NCBI RefSeq assembly: GCF_042665545.1
Contig: NZ_JBHTCM010000014.1
Location: 1 to 64,000 of the forward strand
DNA: 64,000 nt
Direction of reading: 5' to 3'
Source: Rhodocista pekingensis
GTDB taxonomy: Bacteria; Pseudomonadota; Alphaproteobacteria; Azospirillales; Azospirillaceae
How positions within the stretch are numbered: position 1 is the first letter of the stretch; every line of letters starts with the position of its first letter. The position numbers were made by a program, and so were the translations under genes. Below the pieces are notes generated by a model that did no database searches, was not told the DNA's origin, and saw nothing but the letters and a program-made list of their open reading frames with translations. Shown piece by piece: positions 35,605 through 44,642 of this stretch.

Positions 35605-37110
35605 TCAGGGATCGGCGCTGGCGGGATTGAGTTCGGGCGCGATGGACGGAAAGCGGACGACGAAGCGCACCCCGCCCGACGGCGCCTCTCCCACCTGCAC
35701 CTGCCCTCCCAGGGTGCCGGTGACGATGCTCCAGACCAGGTGCAGGCCGATGCCGGTGCCGCCCCGGTCGCGCCGGGTGGTGAAGAAGGGTTCGAAGATG
35801 CGCGGCCACAGGGCCCGCGGAATGCCACGGCCGTCGTCGCTGTAGACCAGTTCGACCCAGCCGCCGCCCCGCCGCCGCGCCTCGATCCGCAGGGTTCCCG
35901 TGCTGCCGTCCTCATAGCCATGCAACAGGGAGTTCAACACAAGGTTCGTCAGCACCTGGGCAAGCGGACCCGGATAGCTGTCCACCACCAGCCCGTCCTC
36001 GATCGCCACCTCGACCCGGTGCCCGGCCTCCCGCACCTTCGGCGACAGGCTGGCCAGCACCTCGCGGACATAGGCGGCAAGGTCGAAGCTGCGGCGGCCC
36101 TCGCTCGACTGGTCCGCCGCCACCTCCTTGAAGGCACCGATCAGGTCGGCCGCGCGCCGCCCGTTGGCCTGGATCAGCCGGCACAGCTCGTCGGAGGACC
36201 TGAGGAACTCCTCCAGGTCGGCGGGGCTCATGGCGTTGCGGGCCAGGGCGTCGCGCAGGACAGCGATCTCGTCGCGGATCTGGGAGATACCGGTGATGAC
36301 GATGCCGACGGGGGCGCTGACCTCGTGCGCCACCCCGGTGACCAGCCCGCCCAGGGAAGCGAGCTTCTCCTGCAAGACGATCTGTTCCTGCGCCGCGCGC
36401 AGCGTGGCCAGCGCGGCCTCCGCCTCGCGGTGCGCCTCCTCGGCCTGGGCACGGCGGGCCTCCGCGGTATCGCGGGCCTGACGCAGCATGCTGCGGGCCT
36501 GGCGCCGGGCCGCCTGGGCGGAGATGTTGCCGGCCAGCCCGACCACGACCGCTCCCAGCAACGCGGCCAGATGCCAGGCGTCGGACTGCACCTCGGGCGC
36601 CGCGGGCAGCAGCCCCGTCTGTCCCAGGGCATGGACCAGCAGGATGTAGGCCGTGAAGACGCCGAACATCAGGGCGATCAGCCGCGGCCGCCCGAAATTG
36701 CTGATGACCAGGGCCCCGACCAGCATCAGGACCGTGAAGGGCGAGGCGACGCCCCCCGTCTGCGACAACAGCCAGGCCAGCACGGACATGGTGGCGATGG
36801 CGGCCAGATGCACCTGGGTCAGGGGCCAGCCATCGCGGATGGCAAGAAGCTGGACGGCCACCCCGACGGTGAACAGCAGGAAACCCAGGAAGGCGGCGAA
36901 ACCGGACTCCCCGCCCCAGAACAGGGAGCCGACGGCGAAGCCGCTGGAGACGAGGATGATGACGAGAGCGGTGCGCACCCAGCTCCGGTAGCGGACCAGC
37001 GCGCGTTCCTCCCCACCATCGCGGACCGGGGACGGCAGGAAGCAGTCGATCAGGCCGTCCGCCATCGTTCCGGCGGTATCCAGGAGCCGTCCGTGCAAAG
37101 GCCCACCCAT
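35605..37110 (-). CDS. Membrane sensor histidine kinase (orphan)
   Basis: A 501-residue two-component sensor. The N-terminal half has about six hydrophobic segments and a basic helix (AARRQARSMLRQARDTAEARRAQ) leading as coiled coil into the phosphoacceptor LGGLVTGVAHEVSAPVGI (H-box His in AHE). The ATPase has the N-box NLVLNSLLHGYED, G1 YSDDGRGIP, the F-box FEPFFTTRRD and G2 GGTGIGLHLVW. No response regulator is adjacent and there is no periplasmic loop of any size. The start is uncertain: ATG codons at 37110 and 37065 and a TTG at 37176 are all possible. Confidence 0.87.
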   Translation of the reverse strand: MGGPLHGRLLDTAGTMADGLIDCFLPSPVRDGGEERALVRYRSWVRTALVIILVSSGFAVGSLFWGGESGFAAFLGFLLFTVGVAVQLLAIRDGWPLTQVHLAAIATMSVLAWLLSQTGGVASPFTVLMLVGALVISNFGRPRLIALMFGVFTAYILLVHALGQTGLLPAAPEVQSDAWHLAALLGAVVVGLAGNISAQAARRQARSMLRQARDTAEARRAQAEEAHREAEAALATLRAAQEQIVLQEKLASLGGLVTGVAHEVSAPVGIVITGISQIRDEIAVLRDALARNAMSPADLEEFLRSSDELCRLIQANGRRAADLIGAFKEVAADQSSEGRRSFDLAAYVREVLASLSPKVREAGHRVEVAIEDGLVVDSYPGPLAQVLTNLVLNSLLHGYEDGSTGTLRIEARRRGGGWVELVYSDDGRGIPRALWPRIFEPFFTTRRDRGGTGIGLHLVWSIVTGTLGGQVQVGEAPSGGVRFVVRFPSIAPELNPASADP

Positions 37111-37242
37111 GACCGTCCGCGCGCCCTCCGCTCCATGCCTGCGCGAGACAGTGGCTGAAACGGACCGCCGACTCAATGGAGATGCAAGCCCCTCTCCCAC
37201 AGCGGAAGCGGAGTTCGATCAGACACCATGGTCCCGATGAAA

Positions 37243-37268
37243 AACCCCCGCCCTTACGGGCGGGGGTT
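37243..37268 (-). terminator. Intrinsic terminator after typA
   Basis: On the minus strand AACCCCCGCCC-GTAA-GGGCGGGGGTT is followed by TTT then C, an 11-bp stem with a tetraloop and a U-tract. This is the best classic rho-independent terminator in the window. Confidence 0.9.
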
Positions 37269-37301
37269 CTCAGGACCGACTCTCTGGAACCGGGCCGCGG
37301 C

Positions 37302-39125
37302 TCAGCTCGCCTCGGCCTGCTTCTCGGCGCGCTTGCGGTCGTTCGGATCGAGCAGCTTCTTGCGCAGGCGGATCGACTTCGGCGTCACCTCCACCAGCTC
37401 GTCGTCCTCGATGTAGCTGAGCGCCTTCTCCAGCGACATGTTGATCGGCGGGGTCAGGCGCACCGCCTCGTCCTTCGAGGTGGTGCGGATGTTGGTGAGC
37501 TGCTTGCCCTTCAGCACGTTGACTTCCAGGTCGTTGCCGCGGGTGTGCTCGCCCACGATCATGCCGCGGTACACCTTCCAGCCCGGCTCGATCATCATCG
37601 GGCCGCGGTCCTCAAGGTTCCACAGCGCATAGGCCACGGCCTCGCCGTCGGAGTTGGCGATCAGCACGCCGTTGCGCCGGCCCTGGATCGGACCCTTGTA
37701 GGGGGCGTAGCCGTGGAACAGGCGGTTCATCACGCCGGTGCCGCGGGTATCGGTCAGGAACTCCCCCTGGTAGCCGATCAGGCCGCGCGAGGGGACGTGG
37801 AAGACCAGCCGGACCTTGTTGCCGCCGGACGGACGCATCTCCAGCATCTCGCCCTTGCGCTCGTTCAGCTTGTTGACGACGACGCCCGAGTATTCCTCGT
37901 CCACGTCGATCACCACCTCCTCGATCGGCTCCAGCCGCTGGCCGGTGGTGGGATCGGGCTTGAACAGCACGCGCGGGCGGCTGATGGACAGCTCGTAGCC
38001 TTCGCGCCGCATCGTCTCGATCAGGATGCCGAGCTGAAGCTCGCCGCGGCCCGCCACCTCGTAGGCGTCGGTGTTCTCCGTCTCGCGGATGCGCAGGGCG
38101 ACGTTGCCCTCCGCCTCGCGCATCAGGCGGTCGCGGATCATGCGGCTGGTGACCTTGTCGCCCTCGCGGCCCGCCAGCGGGCTGTCGTTGACGCCGAAGG
38201 TCATGGCCAGGGTCGGCGGGTCGATCGGCTGCGCCGGCAGCGCCTCCTCGACGGAGGTGTCGCAGATGGTGTCGGCCACGGTCGCCTTGGTCAGGCCGGC
38301 GAGCGCCACGATGTCGCCCGCCTCCGCCTCGTCGATGCCGACACGCTCCAGCCCGCGGAAGGCCAGCACCTTGGAGACGCGCCCGGCCTCGATCAGCTTG
38401 CCGTCGCGGGTCAGGGCCTTGATCGCCATGTTCGGGCGGACCTTGCCGGACTGGATGCGCCCCGTGAGCAGGCGGCCGAGATAGGGGTTGGCCTCCAGCG
38501 TCGTCGCTAGCATGGTGAAGGGAGCGTCGGCCACCACCTTGGGCGGCGGCACATGGCGGCGGACCAGATCGAACAGCGGCCTCAGGTCCTTGCGCTCATC
38601 GTCCAGGTGTTCGATCGCCCAGCCGTTGCGGCCGGAGGCGAACAGGGTCGGGAAGTCGAGCTGTTCGTCATTGGCGTCCAGGGCGGCGAACAGGTCGAAG
38701 ATCTCGTTGTGGACCTCGTCCGGGCGGGCGTCGGGACGGTCCACCTTGTTGATCACCACCATGGGGCGCAGGCCGAGCTTCAGCGCCTTGCCCAGCACGA
38801 ACTTGGTCTGCGGCAGGGGACCTTCCGCCGCATCGACGAGCAGGCAGACACCGTCCACCATGTTCAGGATGCGTTCGACCTCGCCGCCGAAATCGGCGTG
38901 GCCCGGCGTGTCCACGATGTTGATGCGGGTGCCGTCCCAGACGACGCTGGTGCACTTCGCCAGGATGGTGATGCCGCGCTCGCGTTCCAGGTCGTTGGAG
39001 TCCATGGCCCGCTCTGCGACCTGCTGGTGCTCCCGGAACGAACCGGACTGCTTGAGAAGCATGTCCACCAGCGTCGTCTTGCCGTGGTCGACGTGCGCGA
39101 TGATGGCGATATTGCGCAGTTCCAT
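37302..39125 (-). CDS. typA: Ribosome-associated GTPase TypA/BipA
   Basis: A 607-residue translational GTPase of the EF-G/LepA group. G1 is AHVDHGKTT near the start (residues 10-18), G2 GITI, G3 VDTPGHADFGG, G4 NKVDR, followed by the beta-barrel, EF-G-like III/V domains and the BipA-specific C-terminal domain (LRKKLLDPNDRKRAEKQ). It assists 50S assembly and growth at low temperature or stress. The ATG at 39125 gives the normal N-terminus (MELRNIAII). An in-frame ATG at 39203 would add 26 residues but starts inside a hairpin. Confidence 0.97.
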   Translation of the reverse strand: MELRNIAIIAHVDHGKTTLVDMLLKQSGSFREHQQVAERAMDSNDLERERGITILAKCTSVVWDGTRINIVDTPGHADFGGEVERILNMVDGVCLLVDAAEGPLPQTKFVLGKALKLGLRPMVVINKVDRPDARPDEVHNEIFDLFAALDANDEQLDFPTLFASGRNGWAIEHLDDERKDLRPLFDLVRRHVPPPKVVADAPFTMLATTLEANPYLGRLLTGRIQSGKVRPNMAIKALTRDGKLIEAGRVSKVLAFRGLERVGIDEAEAGDIVALAGLTKATVADTICDTSVEEALPAQPIDPPTLAMTFGVNDSPLAGREGDKVTSRMIRDRLMREAEGNVALRIRETENTDAYEVAGRGELQLGILIETMRREGYELSISRPRVLFKPDPTTGQRLEPIEEVVIDVDEEYSGVVVNKLNERKGEMLEMRPSGGNKVRLVFHVPSRGLIGYQGEFLTDTRGTGVMNRLFHGYAPYKGPIQGRRNGVLIANSDGEAVAYALWNLEDRGPMMIEPGWKVYRGMIVGEHTRGNDLEVNVLKGKQLTNIRTTSKDEAVRLTPPINMSLEKALSYIEDDELVEVTPKSIRLRKKLLDPNDRKRAEKQAEAS

Positions 39126-39184
39126 GGGGTCCGTCCCGAAGCAGGGCGCGGCGGCGGTCCTCGGCCGGGACGGCAGCGGCGCAC

Positions 39185-39224
39185 GAAAAAGGCCCGGCTC
39201 CATGCATCAGGCAGGGGGCCGGGC
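39185..39224 (-). promoter_or_regulatory. Terminator-like hairpin in the typA leader
   Basis: On the minus strand GCCCGGC (39218-39224) pairs with GCCGGGC (39192-39198) over a 19-base loop, then CTTTTTC follows. That is the form of an intrinsic terminator, 60 bases before the typA start. A TATATA stretch near 39236-39242 lies just upstream and is the only A+T-rich patch that could be the typA promoter. No other gene is transcribed leftward into it, so it is either an attenuator or a stray hairpin. Confidence 0.5.
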
Positions 39225-39379
39225 GGTGTCGGGCGGATATATAGCGGCCTGCGCCCGTTTCGGGAAGGGCAAACCCCGGCATGGGTGCCCTGTCCGGGCC
39301 GTGGGCGCGCCCGGTGATGTCGGGAAACGGGCGGAAATCGGCTCTGGCGGCCCGGGCACGGGACCGCTACATCAGGGGC

Positions 39380-40066
39380 ATGCCTGAGACGATCCCCGCC
39401 CCGCCCGCCGCCGACGCCCCCGCCCCGCCCGCTTCCGTCCCCGACTCCGGCCCGCCCGCCGGCGGAACGGCAGCGGCGCGCCGGCCGCTGCCGCCGCTCC
39501 TCCGCCTGCTGCTGGAGGCGGGGCCGCTGGCCGTGTTCTTCGTCGTCAACAATCTCCAGGGCATCATGGCGGGTACGGCGGTCTTCATGGCCGCCACCGC
39601 CACGGCGCTGGCTGTGAACTGGCATCTGGAGCGGCGGCTGCCGGTGATGCCGGTGGTGGGCTGCTTCTTCGTCATGCTGTTCGGCGGCCTGACCCTGTGG
39701 CTGCATGACGACCTGTTCATCAAGATCAAACCCACGGTGGTGAACCTGCTGTTCGCCGCCACCCTGTTCGCCGGGCTGGCGCTGCGCCGGAACCTGCTGA
39801 AGCTGGTGCTGGGCACGGTGATGGAGCTGACGGACCGCGGCTGGCGCATCCTGACGGTGCGCTGGGCCTGGTTCTTCGTGCTGCTGGCCGGGCTGAACGA
39901 GGTGGTCTGGCGCACCCTGGGCACGGACGACTGGGTGACCTTCAAGGTGTTCGGCATCCTGCCGCTGACGCTGGTCTTCAGCGCGGCGCAGATCCCTGTC
40001 ATCATGAAGCATCAGGTGCCGGAGGCGGCGGAGCCCCCGGCCGGGGAGAAGGGCCCGGTGCCATGA
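39380..40066 (+). CDS. YciB/IspZ-type inner membrane septation protein
   Basis: A 228-residue membrane protein of the YciB (intracellular septation protein A) family with five or six predicted helices. The first 40 residues are Pro/Ala-rich and not conserved. Family blocks are LLLEAGPLAVFFVVN, TGTAVFMAAT-like sequence (MAGTAVFMAATATAL), LTLWLHDDLFIKIKPTVVNLLFA and the C-terminal LNEVVWRTLGTDDWVTFKV. YciB takes part in cell-envelope synthesis and division. Its stop overlaps the SDR start by four bases (ATGA). Confidence 0.85.
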   Translation: MPETIPAPPAADAPAPPASVPDSGPPAGGTAAARRPLPPLLRLLLEAGPLAVFFVVNNLQGIMAGTAVFMAATATALAVNWHLERRLPVMPVVGCFFVMLFGGLTLWLHDDLFIKIKPTVVNLLFAATLFAGLALRRNLLKLVLGTVMELTDRGWRILTVRWAWFFVLLAGLNEVVWRTLGTDDWVTFKVFGILPLTLVFSAAQIPVIMKHQVPEAAEPPAGEKGPVP

Positions 40067-40854
40067 GCGTCCAGGGCCGCGTCGTCTGGATCACGGGTGC
40101 CTCCTCCGGCATCGGGGAAGCGCTGGCCAAGGCGTTCGCGGCCCGCGGGGCGCGGCTGGTGCTCTCCGCCCGCCGGCAGGCGGAGCTGGAGCGGGTGCGC
40201 GCGGCCTGCGGCGGGGCCGAGATCGTGCTGCTGCCGATGGACGTGGCCGCGCTGGCGGAGGTGCCGGAGAAGGCGCGGGAAGCGGTGGCCGCCTTCGGAC
40301 GCATCGACCTGCTGGTCAACAATGCCGGCATCAGCCAGCGCAGTCTGGCGAAGGACACGGCGCTGGAGGTGGACCAGCGCATCATGCAGGTGAACTTCTT
40401 CGGCAGCGTCGCCGTGACCAAGGCCCTGCTGCCGCACCTGCTGGAGCGCGGCGACGGCCGCATCGTCGTCATCACCAGCGTGGTCGGCAAGCTGGGCACG
40501 CCGCTGCGCTCGACCTACGCCGCCAGCAAGCACGCGCTGCACGGCTTCTTCGACAGCCTGCGGGCGGAGCTGGCGGGCACGGGCATCGGCGTCACCCTGG
40601 TGATGCCGGGCTTCATCCGCACCGCCGTCTCGCAGAACGCGCTCACCGGCGACGGCACGCCCCAGGGCAGCATGGACGCCATGCTGGCCGCTGGCCTGGA
40701 CCCGGACATCTGTGCCGCGCGCATCCTGGACGCCGTCACCGCCGGCCGGGACGAGGTCTATGTCGGCGGCCGGCGCGAGGCGGCGGCTCTGGCGCTCAAG
40801 CGCTTCTTCCCCGGCCTGTTCGCCCGCGCCATCGCCCGCGCCAGGGTACGCTGA
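40063..40854 (+). CDS. SDR family oxidoreductase (DHRS7-like)
   Basis: A 263-residue short-chain dehydrogenase. The NAD(P) motif is TGASSGIGEALAKAFAARGA (10-29). NNAGISQRS, the catalytic Ser in VITSVVGKLG and the YAASKHALHGFFDSLR block are all normal. It resembles the DHRS7 group that reduces lipids or ketones, with a positively charged C-terminal helix. The start overlaps the yciB stop (ATGA), so the two are coupled; a link in membrane lipid metabolism is a guess. Confidence 0.9.
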   Translation: MSVQGRVVWITGASSGIGEALAKAFAARGARLVLSARRQAELERVRAACGGAEIVLLPMDVAALAEVPEKAREAVAAFGRIDLLVNNAGISQRSLAKDTALEVDQRIMQVNFFGSVAVTKALLPHLLERGDGRIVVITSVVGKLGTPLRSTYAASKHALHGFFDSLRAELAGTGIGVTLVMPGFIRTAVSQNALTGDGTPQGSMDAMLAAGLDPDICAARILDAVTAGRDEVYVGGRREAAALALKRFFPGLFARAIARARVR

Positions 40855-41022
40855 CCTCACCCCACCGACCGCCCCCGTTACCCGACCGCGACGGCGCATT
40901 GCCGCGCGGTAAAGCCGGGTAACGCGGCGGTAACGGTCGTTGCGCGACGGCGGCGGCACCGTATCCTCCCTTCCCGTGCGCCCTGAAGGATCAGTCCGGG
41001 CGCGAGACCCGAGGAGACACGG

Positions 41023-41421
41023 ATGCCCGCCCCGACCGACCGCCCAACCGCCGTTCTCGCCACACGGACCGCCCGGACGCCGGCCGCCCGCCTGACGCTC
41101 GGCCTGCTGCCGCTGCTCGGCGCCCTGCTGTTCCTGGCCGGCTGCGCCATCGAGGTGAACGGGGAGACGGATGAGTGGCGCGACGGGGCCTACCGGCCGC
41201 GCTCGGCCACCGACATCTGCCGCCGCGAGGTCTACCGCAGCTACGACGACGACTACCGGGTCGCCTTCGAGTTGCCGGAGATGCGGACGGAAGGGGCGAA
41301 GCAGACGGTGACGCAGACCTTCACCCTGACGCCGAAGCGCGGCCGCAGCGGCCAGGAGACGCGGACCATCCGCTGCACGGTCACCGACGGCGCGCTGACG
41401 GACGTGGCGACGGTGCGCTGA
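41023..41421 (+). CDS. Small putative lipoprotein of unknown function
   Basis: A 132-residue protein with a lipoprotein signal: hydrophobic LTLGLLPLLGALLFLAGC, lipobox LAGC with acylated Cys41 and Ala at +2, which suggests sorting to the outer membrane. The mature part (about 92 residues) contains Cys at CRREV and RCTVTD and no known domain. The N-terminal region before the hydrophobic run is unusually long (22 residues); a shorter start is not available. It follows the SDR gene by 168 bases and ends at a terminator. Confidence 0.7.
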   Translation: MPAPTDRPTAVLATRTARTPAARLTLGLLPLLGALLFLAGCAIEVNGETDEWRDGAYRPRSATDICRREVYRSYDDDYRVAFELPEMRTEGAKQTVTQTFTLTPKRGRSGQETRTIRCTVTDGALTDVATVR

Positions 41422-41451
41422 ACCGGCCGGGCAGCCCTGCCCGACAATGCA

Positions 41452-41481
41452 GAAGGGCGGGCCCCGCGGGGTCCGCCCTTC
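41452..41481. terminator. Bidirectional terminator between lipoprotein gene and sdhB
   Basis: GAAGGGCGG and CCGCCCTTC form a 9-bp stem, with inner CCCC/GGGG pairing completing a near-continuous hairpin. It ends the rightward gene and the leftward sdh operon. Confidence 0.7.
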
Positions 41482-41519
41482 GTCGTCTCCGTCCCATGGC
41501 CGCCGGAGCGGCCCGGGGA

Positions 41520-42302
41520 TCAGCTCCGCCGTTCGACCAGCAGCTTCTTGATCTCGGCGATCGCCTTGGCCGGGTTCAGACCCTTGGGGCAGGTCTGGGT
41601 GCAGCTCATGATGGTGTGGCAGCGGTAGAGCCGGAACGGGTCCTCCAGATTGTCGAGGCGCTCGCCCGTCATCTCGTCGCGGCTGTCGGCGATGAAACGG
41701 TAGGCCTGCAACAGCACGGCCGGACCGAGATAGCGGTCCCCGTTCCACCAGTAGCTGGGGCAGGCGGTGGTGCAGCAGAAGCAGAGGATGCACTCATAGA
41801 GGCCGTTCAGCTTCTCGCGTTCCTCCGGGCTCTGCAACCGCTCGCGTGAGGGCGCCGGGCTCTGCGTCTGCAACCACGGCTTCACCGAGGCGAGCTGGGC
41901 GTAGTTCTGCGACAGGTCCGGCACCAGATCCTTCACCACCGGCTGGTGCGGCAGCGGGTAGATCTTGACGTCGCCCTTCACCTCGTCGATCGGCTTCAGG
42001 CAGGCCAGCGTGTTGCGCCCGTCGATGTTCATGGCGCAGGAGCCGCAGATGCCCTCGCGGCAGGAGCGGCGGAAGGTCAGCGTGCTGTCCACGTCGTTCT
42101 TGATGTGGTTGAGCGCGTCCAGGACCATCGGCCCGCACTTGTCGAGGTCGATCTCGAAGACGTCCTCCCGCGGGTTCTCGCCGGAGTCCGGATCGTAGCG
42201 GTAGATGCGGAAGCGGCGGGTCCGCTTCGCCTCCTTGGAAGCGGACCGGACGGTCTTGCCGGACTTGACCCGGGAATTGGCGGGAAGGGTGAATTCGACC
42301 AT
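41520..42302 (-). CDS. sdhB: Succinate dehydrogenase iron-sulfur subunit
   Basis: A 260-residue subunit carrying electrons from the flavin to quinone. The [2Fe-2S] ligands are in CREGICGSCAMNIDG, and the [4Fe-4S] and [3Fe-4S] ligands in CILCFCCTTACPSYWWN and CTQTCPKGLNPAKAI. The N-terminal 28 residues are a basic extension common in Alphaproteobacteria. It is the last gene of sdhCDAB, 126 bases after sdhA. Confidence 0.98.
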   Translation of the reverse strand: MVEFTLPANSRVKSGKTVRSASKEAKRTRRFRIYRYDPDSGENPREDVFEIDLDKCGPMVLDALNHIKNDVDSTLTFRRSCREGICGSCAMNIDGRNTLACLKPIDEVKGDVKIYPLPHQPVVKDLVPDLSQNYAQLASVKPWLQTQSPAPSRERLQSPEEREKLNGLYECILCFCCTTACPSYWWNGDRYLGPAVLLQAYRFIADSRDEMTGERLDNLEDPFRLYRCHTIMSCTQTCPKGLNPAKAIAEIKKLLVERRS

Positions 42303-42428
42303 TGTCGTTCCGTCCTCAGACTGGCGGCGTCCGGTGCTGCCGGCGTTCCATTTCGTCGTGCCGCCCGGGCGGGCGGTGGGTGACAGGCGGTTCGCAAGGG
42401 TGGGGCGCCGTCGCCGGCGCCCCGGCCC

Positions 42429-44219
42429 TCAGTACACCCGCGCCTTGGGCGGGAAGGCCTGGACCTCGTTGGTCAGGGTGTTCATGTGGACCGGGCGGTA
42501 GTCCAGGGCCACCTCGCCGTCCGGCTTCACCCACACGACCGTGTGCTTCATCCAGGTCTCGTCGTCGCGCTCGGGGAAGTCCTCGCGGGCGTGGGCGCCG
42601 CGACTCTCCTGGCGGTTGGCCGCCGAGGTGATGGTGGCGACGGCCTGGTACATCAGGTTGTCCAGCTCCAGCGCCTCCACCAGATCGGAGTTCCAGATCA
42701 GGGAACGGTCGCTGACGCCGATGAAGGGGCGCTTCTCCCACGCCTTGCGCATCAGTTCCACGCCCTCCTCCAGCACCTCGCCGGTGCGGAAGACGGCGCA
42801 GTTGTTCTGCATGACCTTCTGCATCTCCAGCCGCAGATGCGCCACGCGCACATCGCCCTTGGCGTTGCGGTGGCTGTCCAGCCGCTCCAGCGCGCGGTCG
42901 ATGCTGCTGGCCGGCAGGTCCTTGTGCGGGGCGCCGGGCGTGACGATCTCCGCCGCGCGGATGGCGGCGGCGCGGCCGAACACCACGAGGTCGAGCAGCG
43001 AGTTCGAGCCCAGGCGGTTGGCCCCGTGAACGGAGACGCAGGCCGCTTCGCCGATCGCCATCAGGCCGGGGACAACGCGGTCCGGATCGTCGCCGCGGGG
43101 GGCGACCACCTCGGCCTTATAGTTGGTCGGGATGCCGCCCATGTTGTAGTGGACGGTCGGCAGCACCGGGATCGGCTCCTTCGTCACGTCCACGCCGGCG
43201 AAGATCTTCGCCGTCTCGGCGATGCCGGGCAGGCGCTCGTGGATGATCGCCGGGTCCAGGTGCTCCAGGTGCAGGTGGATGTGGTCGGCATGCTCGCCGA
43301 CGCCGCGGCCCTCGCGGATCTCGATGGTCATGGAGCGGCTGACCACGTCGCGGCTGGCCAGATCCTTGGCCGAAGGCGCGTAGCGCTCCATGAAGCGCTC
43401 GCCCTTGGCGTTGGTCAGATAGCCGCCCTCGCCGCGGACGCCCTCGGTGATCAGGCAACCCGCGCCGTAGACGCCGGTCGGGTGGAACTGCACGAACTCC
43501 ATGTCCTGCAACGGCAGGCCGGCGCGCAGCGCCATGCCGCCGCCGTCGCCGGTGGAGGTGTGGGCCGAGGTGCAGGAGAAGTAGGCGCGGCCGTAGCCGC
43601 CCGTCGCCAGCACCGTCTGGTGCGCGCGGAAACGGTGGATCGTGCCGTCGTCCAGGTTCCAGGCCAGCACGCCGCGGCAGACGCCCTCATCGTCCATGAT
43701 CAGGTCGAGGGCGAAGTACTCGACGAAGAACTCGGCCTGGTGCTTCAGCGACTGCTGGTAGAGCGTGTGCAGGATGGCGTGGCCGGTGCGGTCGGCGGCG
43801 GCGCAGGTGCGGTAGGCCCGGCCCTCCCCGTAACGGGTGGTCATGCCGCCGAAGGCGCGCTGGTAGATCTTGCCCTCCGCCGTGCGGGAGAAGGGCACGC
43901 CGTAATGCTCCAGCTCGATGATGGCCGGGATCGCCTCACGGCACATGTATTCGATGGCGTCCTGGTCGCCCAGCCAGTCCGACCCCTTCACGGTGTCGTA
44001 CATGTGGTAGCGCCAGTCGTCCTCGCCCATGTTGCCCAGCGCCGCCGAGATGCCGCCCTGCGCTGCCACGGTATGGCTGCGGGTCGGGAACACCTTGGTG
44101 ATGCAGGCGGTCTTCAGCCCCTTCTCGGCCATGCCGAAGGTGGCGCGCAGGCCGGCGCCGCCGGCGCCCACGACGACGACGTCGTAGTAGTGGTCGGTGA
44201 TCGGGTAGGCGGTAGCCAT
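42429..44219 (-). CDS. sdhA: Succinate dehydrogenase flavoprotein subunit
   Basis: A 596-residue subunit that oxidises succinate to fumarate in the citric acid cycle. The dinucleotide fold VVGAGGAGLR is near the start. The covalent FAD site RSHTVAAQGG follows, and the substrate-binding residues lie in VQFHPTGVYGAG and the later HGANRLGSNSLLDL. The start at 44219 with GAAGG upstream gives the normal N-terminus. It lies 11 bases after sdhD. Confidence 0.98.
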   Translation of the reverse strand: MATAYPITDHYYDVVVVGAGGAGLRATFGMAEKGLKTACITKVFPTRSHTVAAQGGISAALGNMGEDDWRYHMYDTVKGSDWLGDQDAIEYMCREAIPAIIELEHYGVPFSRTAEGKIYQRAFGGMTTRYGEGRAYRTCAAADRTGHAILHTLYQQSLKHQAEFFVEYFALDLIMDDEGVCRGVLAWNLDDGTIHRFRAHQTVLATGGYGRAYFSCTSAHTSTGDGGGMALRAGLPLQDMEFVQFHPTGVYGAGCLITEGVRGEGGYLTNAKGERFMERYAPSAKDLASRDVVSRSMTIEIREGRGVGEHADHIHLHLEHLDPAIIHERLPGIAETAKIFAGVDVTKEPIPVLPTVHYNMGGIPTNYKAEVVAPRGDDPDRVVPGLMAIGEAACVSVHGANRLGSNSLLDLVVFGRAAAIRAAEIVTPGAPHKDLPASSIDRALERLDSHRNAKGDVRVAHLRLEMQKVMQNNCAVFRTGEVLEEGVELMRKAWEKRPFIGVSDRSLIWNSDLVEALELDNLMYQAVATITSAANRQESRGAHAREDFPERDDETWMKHTVVWVKPDGEVALDYRPVHMNTLTNEVQAFPPKARVY

Positions 44220-44230
44220 GTCGTGGACCT

Positions 44231-44629
44231 TCAGGCGAGAGCGATCTTGAGGACGGCGAAGGCGCTGGCGACGGCCAGCAGCAGGCAACCGCCCTTGACC
44301 AGGGCGGCGGCCAGGGTCTTCACCAGCTTGGCCTGGACGTAGTCCTCCAGCACTTCCATCATGCCGTAGGCGGCGTGGTAGAAGATGGCGCCGATCGTCA
44401 GCAGCATCAGGACGGCGTTCAACGGCCGTTGCAGGAAGGCCACCACCTCGGCATGGCCGGCCCCGGCGAGCGGGATCAGCGACACCAGAAGCCAGAGCAG
44501 CAGCGGCACGTTGGCCGCGGCCAGCATCCGGTAGCCGAACCAATGGGCGGAACCGGAACGGGCGGAACCGAGGCCCCGGACGCGCCCCAGCGGGGTGCGG
44601 AAGCCGGCATCGGGCTGGTTGGCGGACAT
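44231..44629 (-). CDS. sdhD: Succinate dehydrogenase membrane anchor subunit
   Basis: A 132-residue protein with three predicted helices. The conserved motif YHAAYGMMEVLEDYV contains the heme/quinone-site residues (His and Asp-Tyr), and the sequence before it, HWFGYRMLAAAN, is typical. It anchors the catalytic subunits and forms the ubiquinone site with SdhC. It starts 14 bases after sdhC. Confidence 0.95.
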   Translation of the reverse strand: MSANQPDAGFRTPLGRVRGLGSARSGSAHWFGYRMLAAANVPLLLWLLVSLIPLAGAGHAEVVAFLQRPLNAVLMLLTIGAIFYHAAYGMMEVLEDYVQAKLVKTLAAALVKGGCLLLAVASAFAVLKIALA

Positions 44630-44642
44630 GGGTTCAGTCCCC

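Noticed and set aside
39126..39203. N-terminal extension of TypA by 26 residues from an upstream in-frame ATG
   Set aside because: The added residues are not in the family and the codon lies in the hairpin; the ATG at 39125 gives the standard start.
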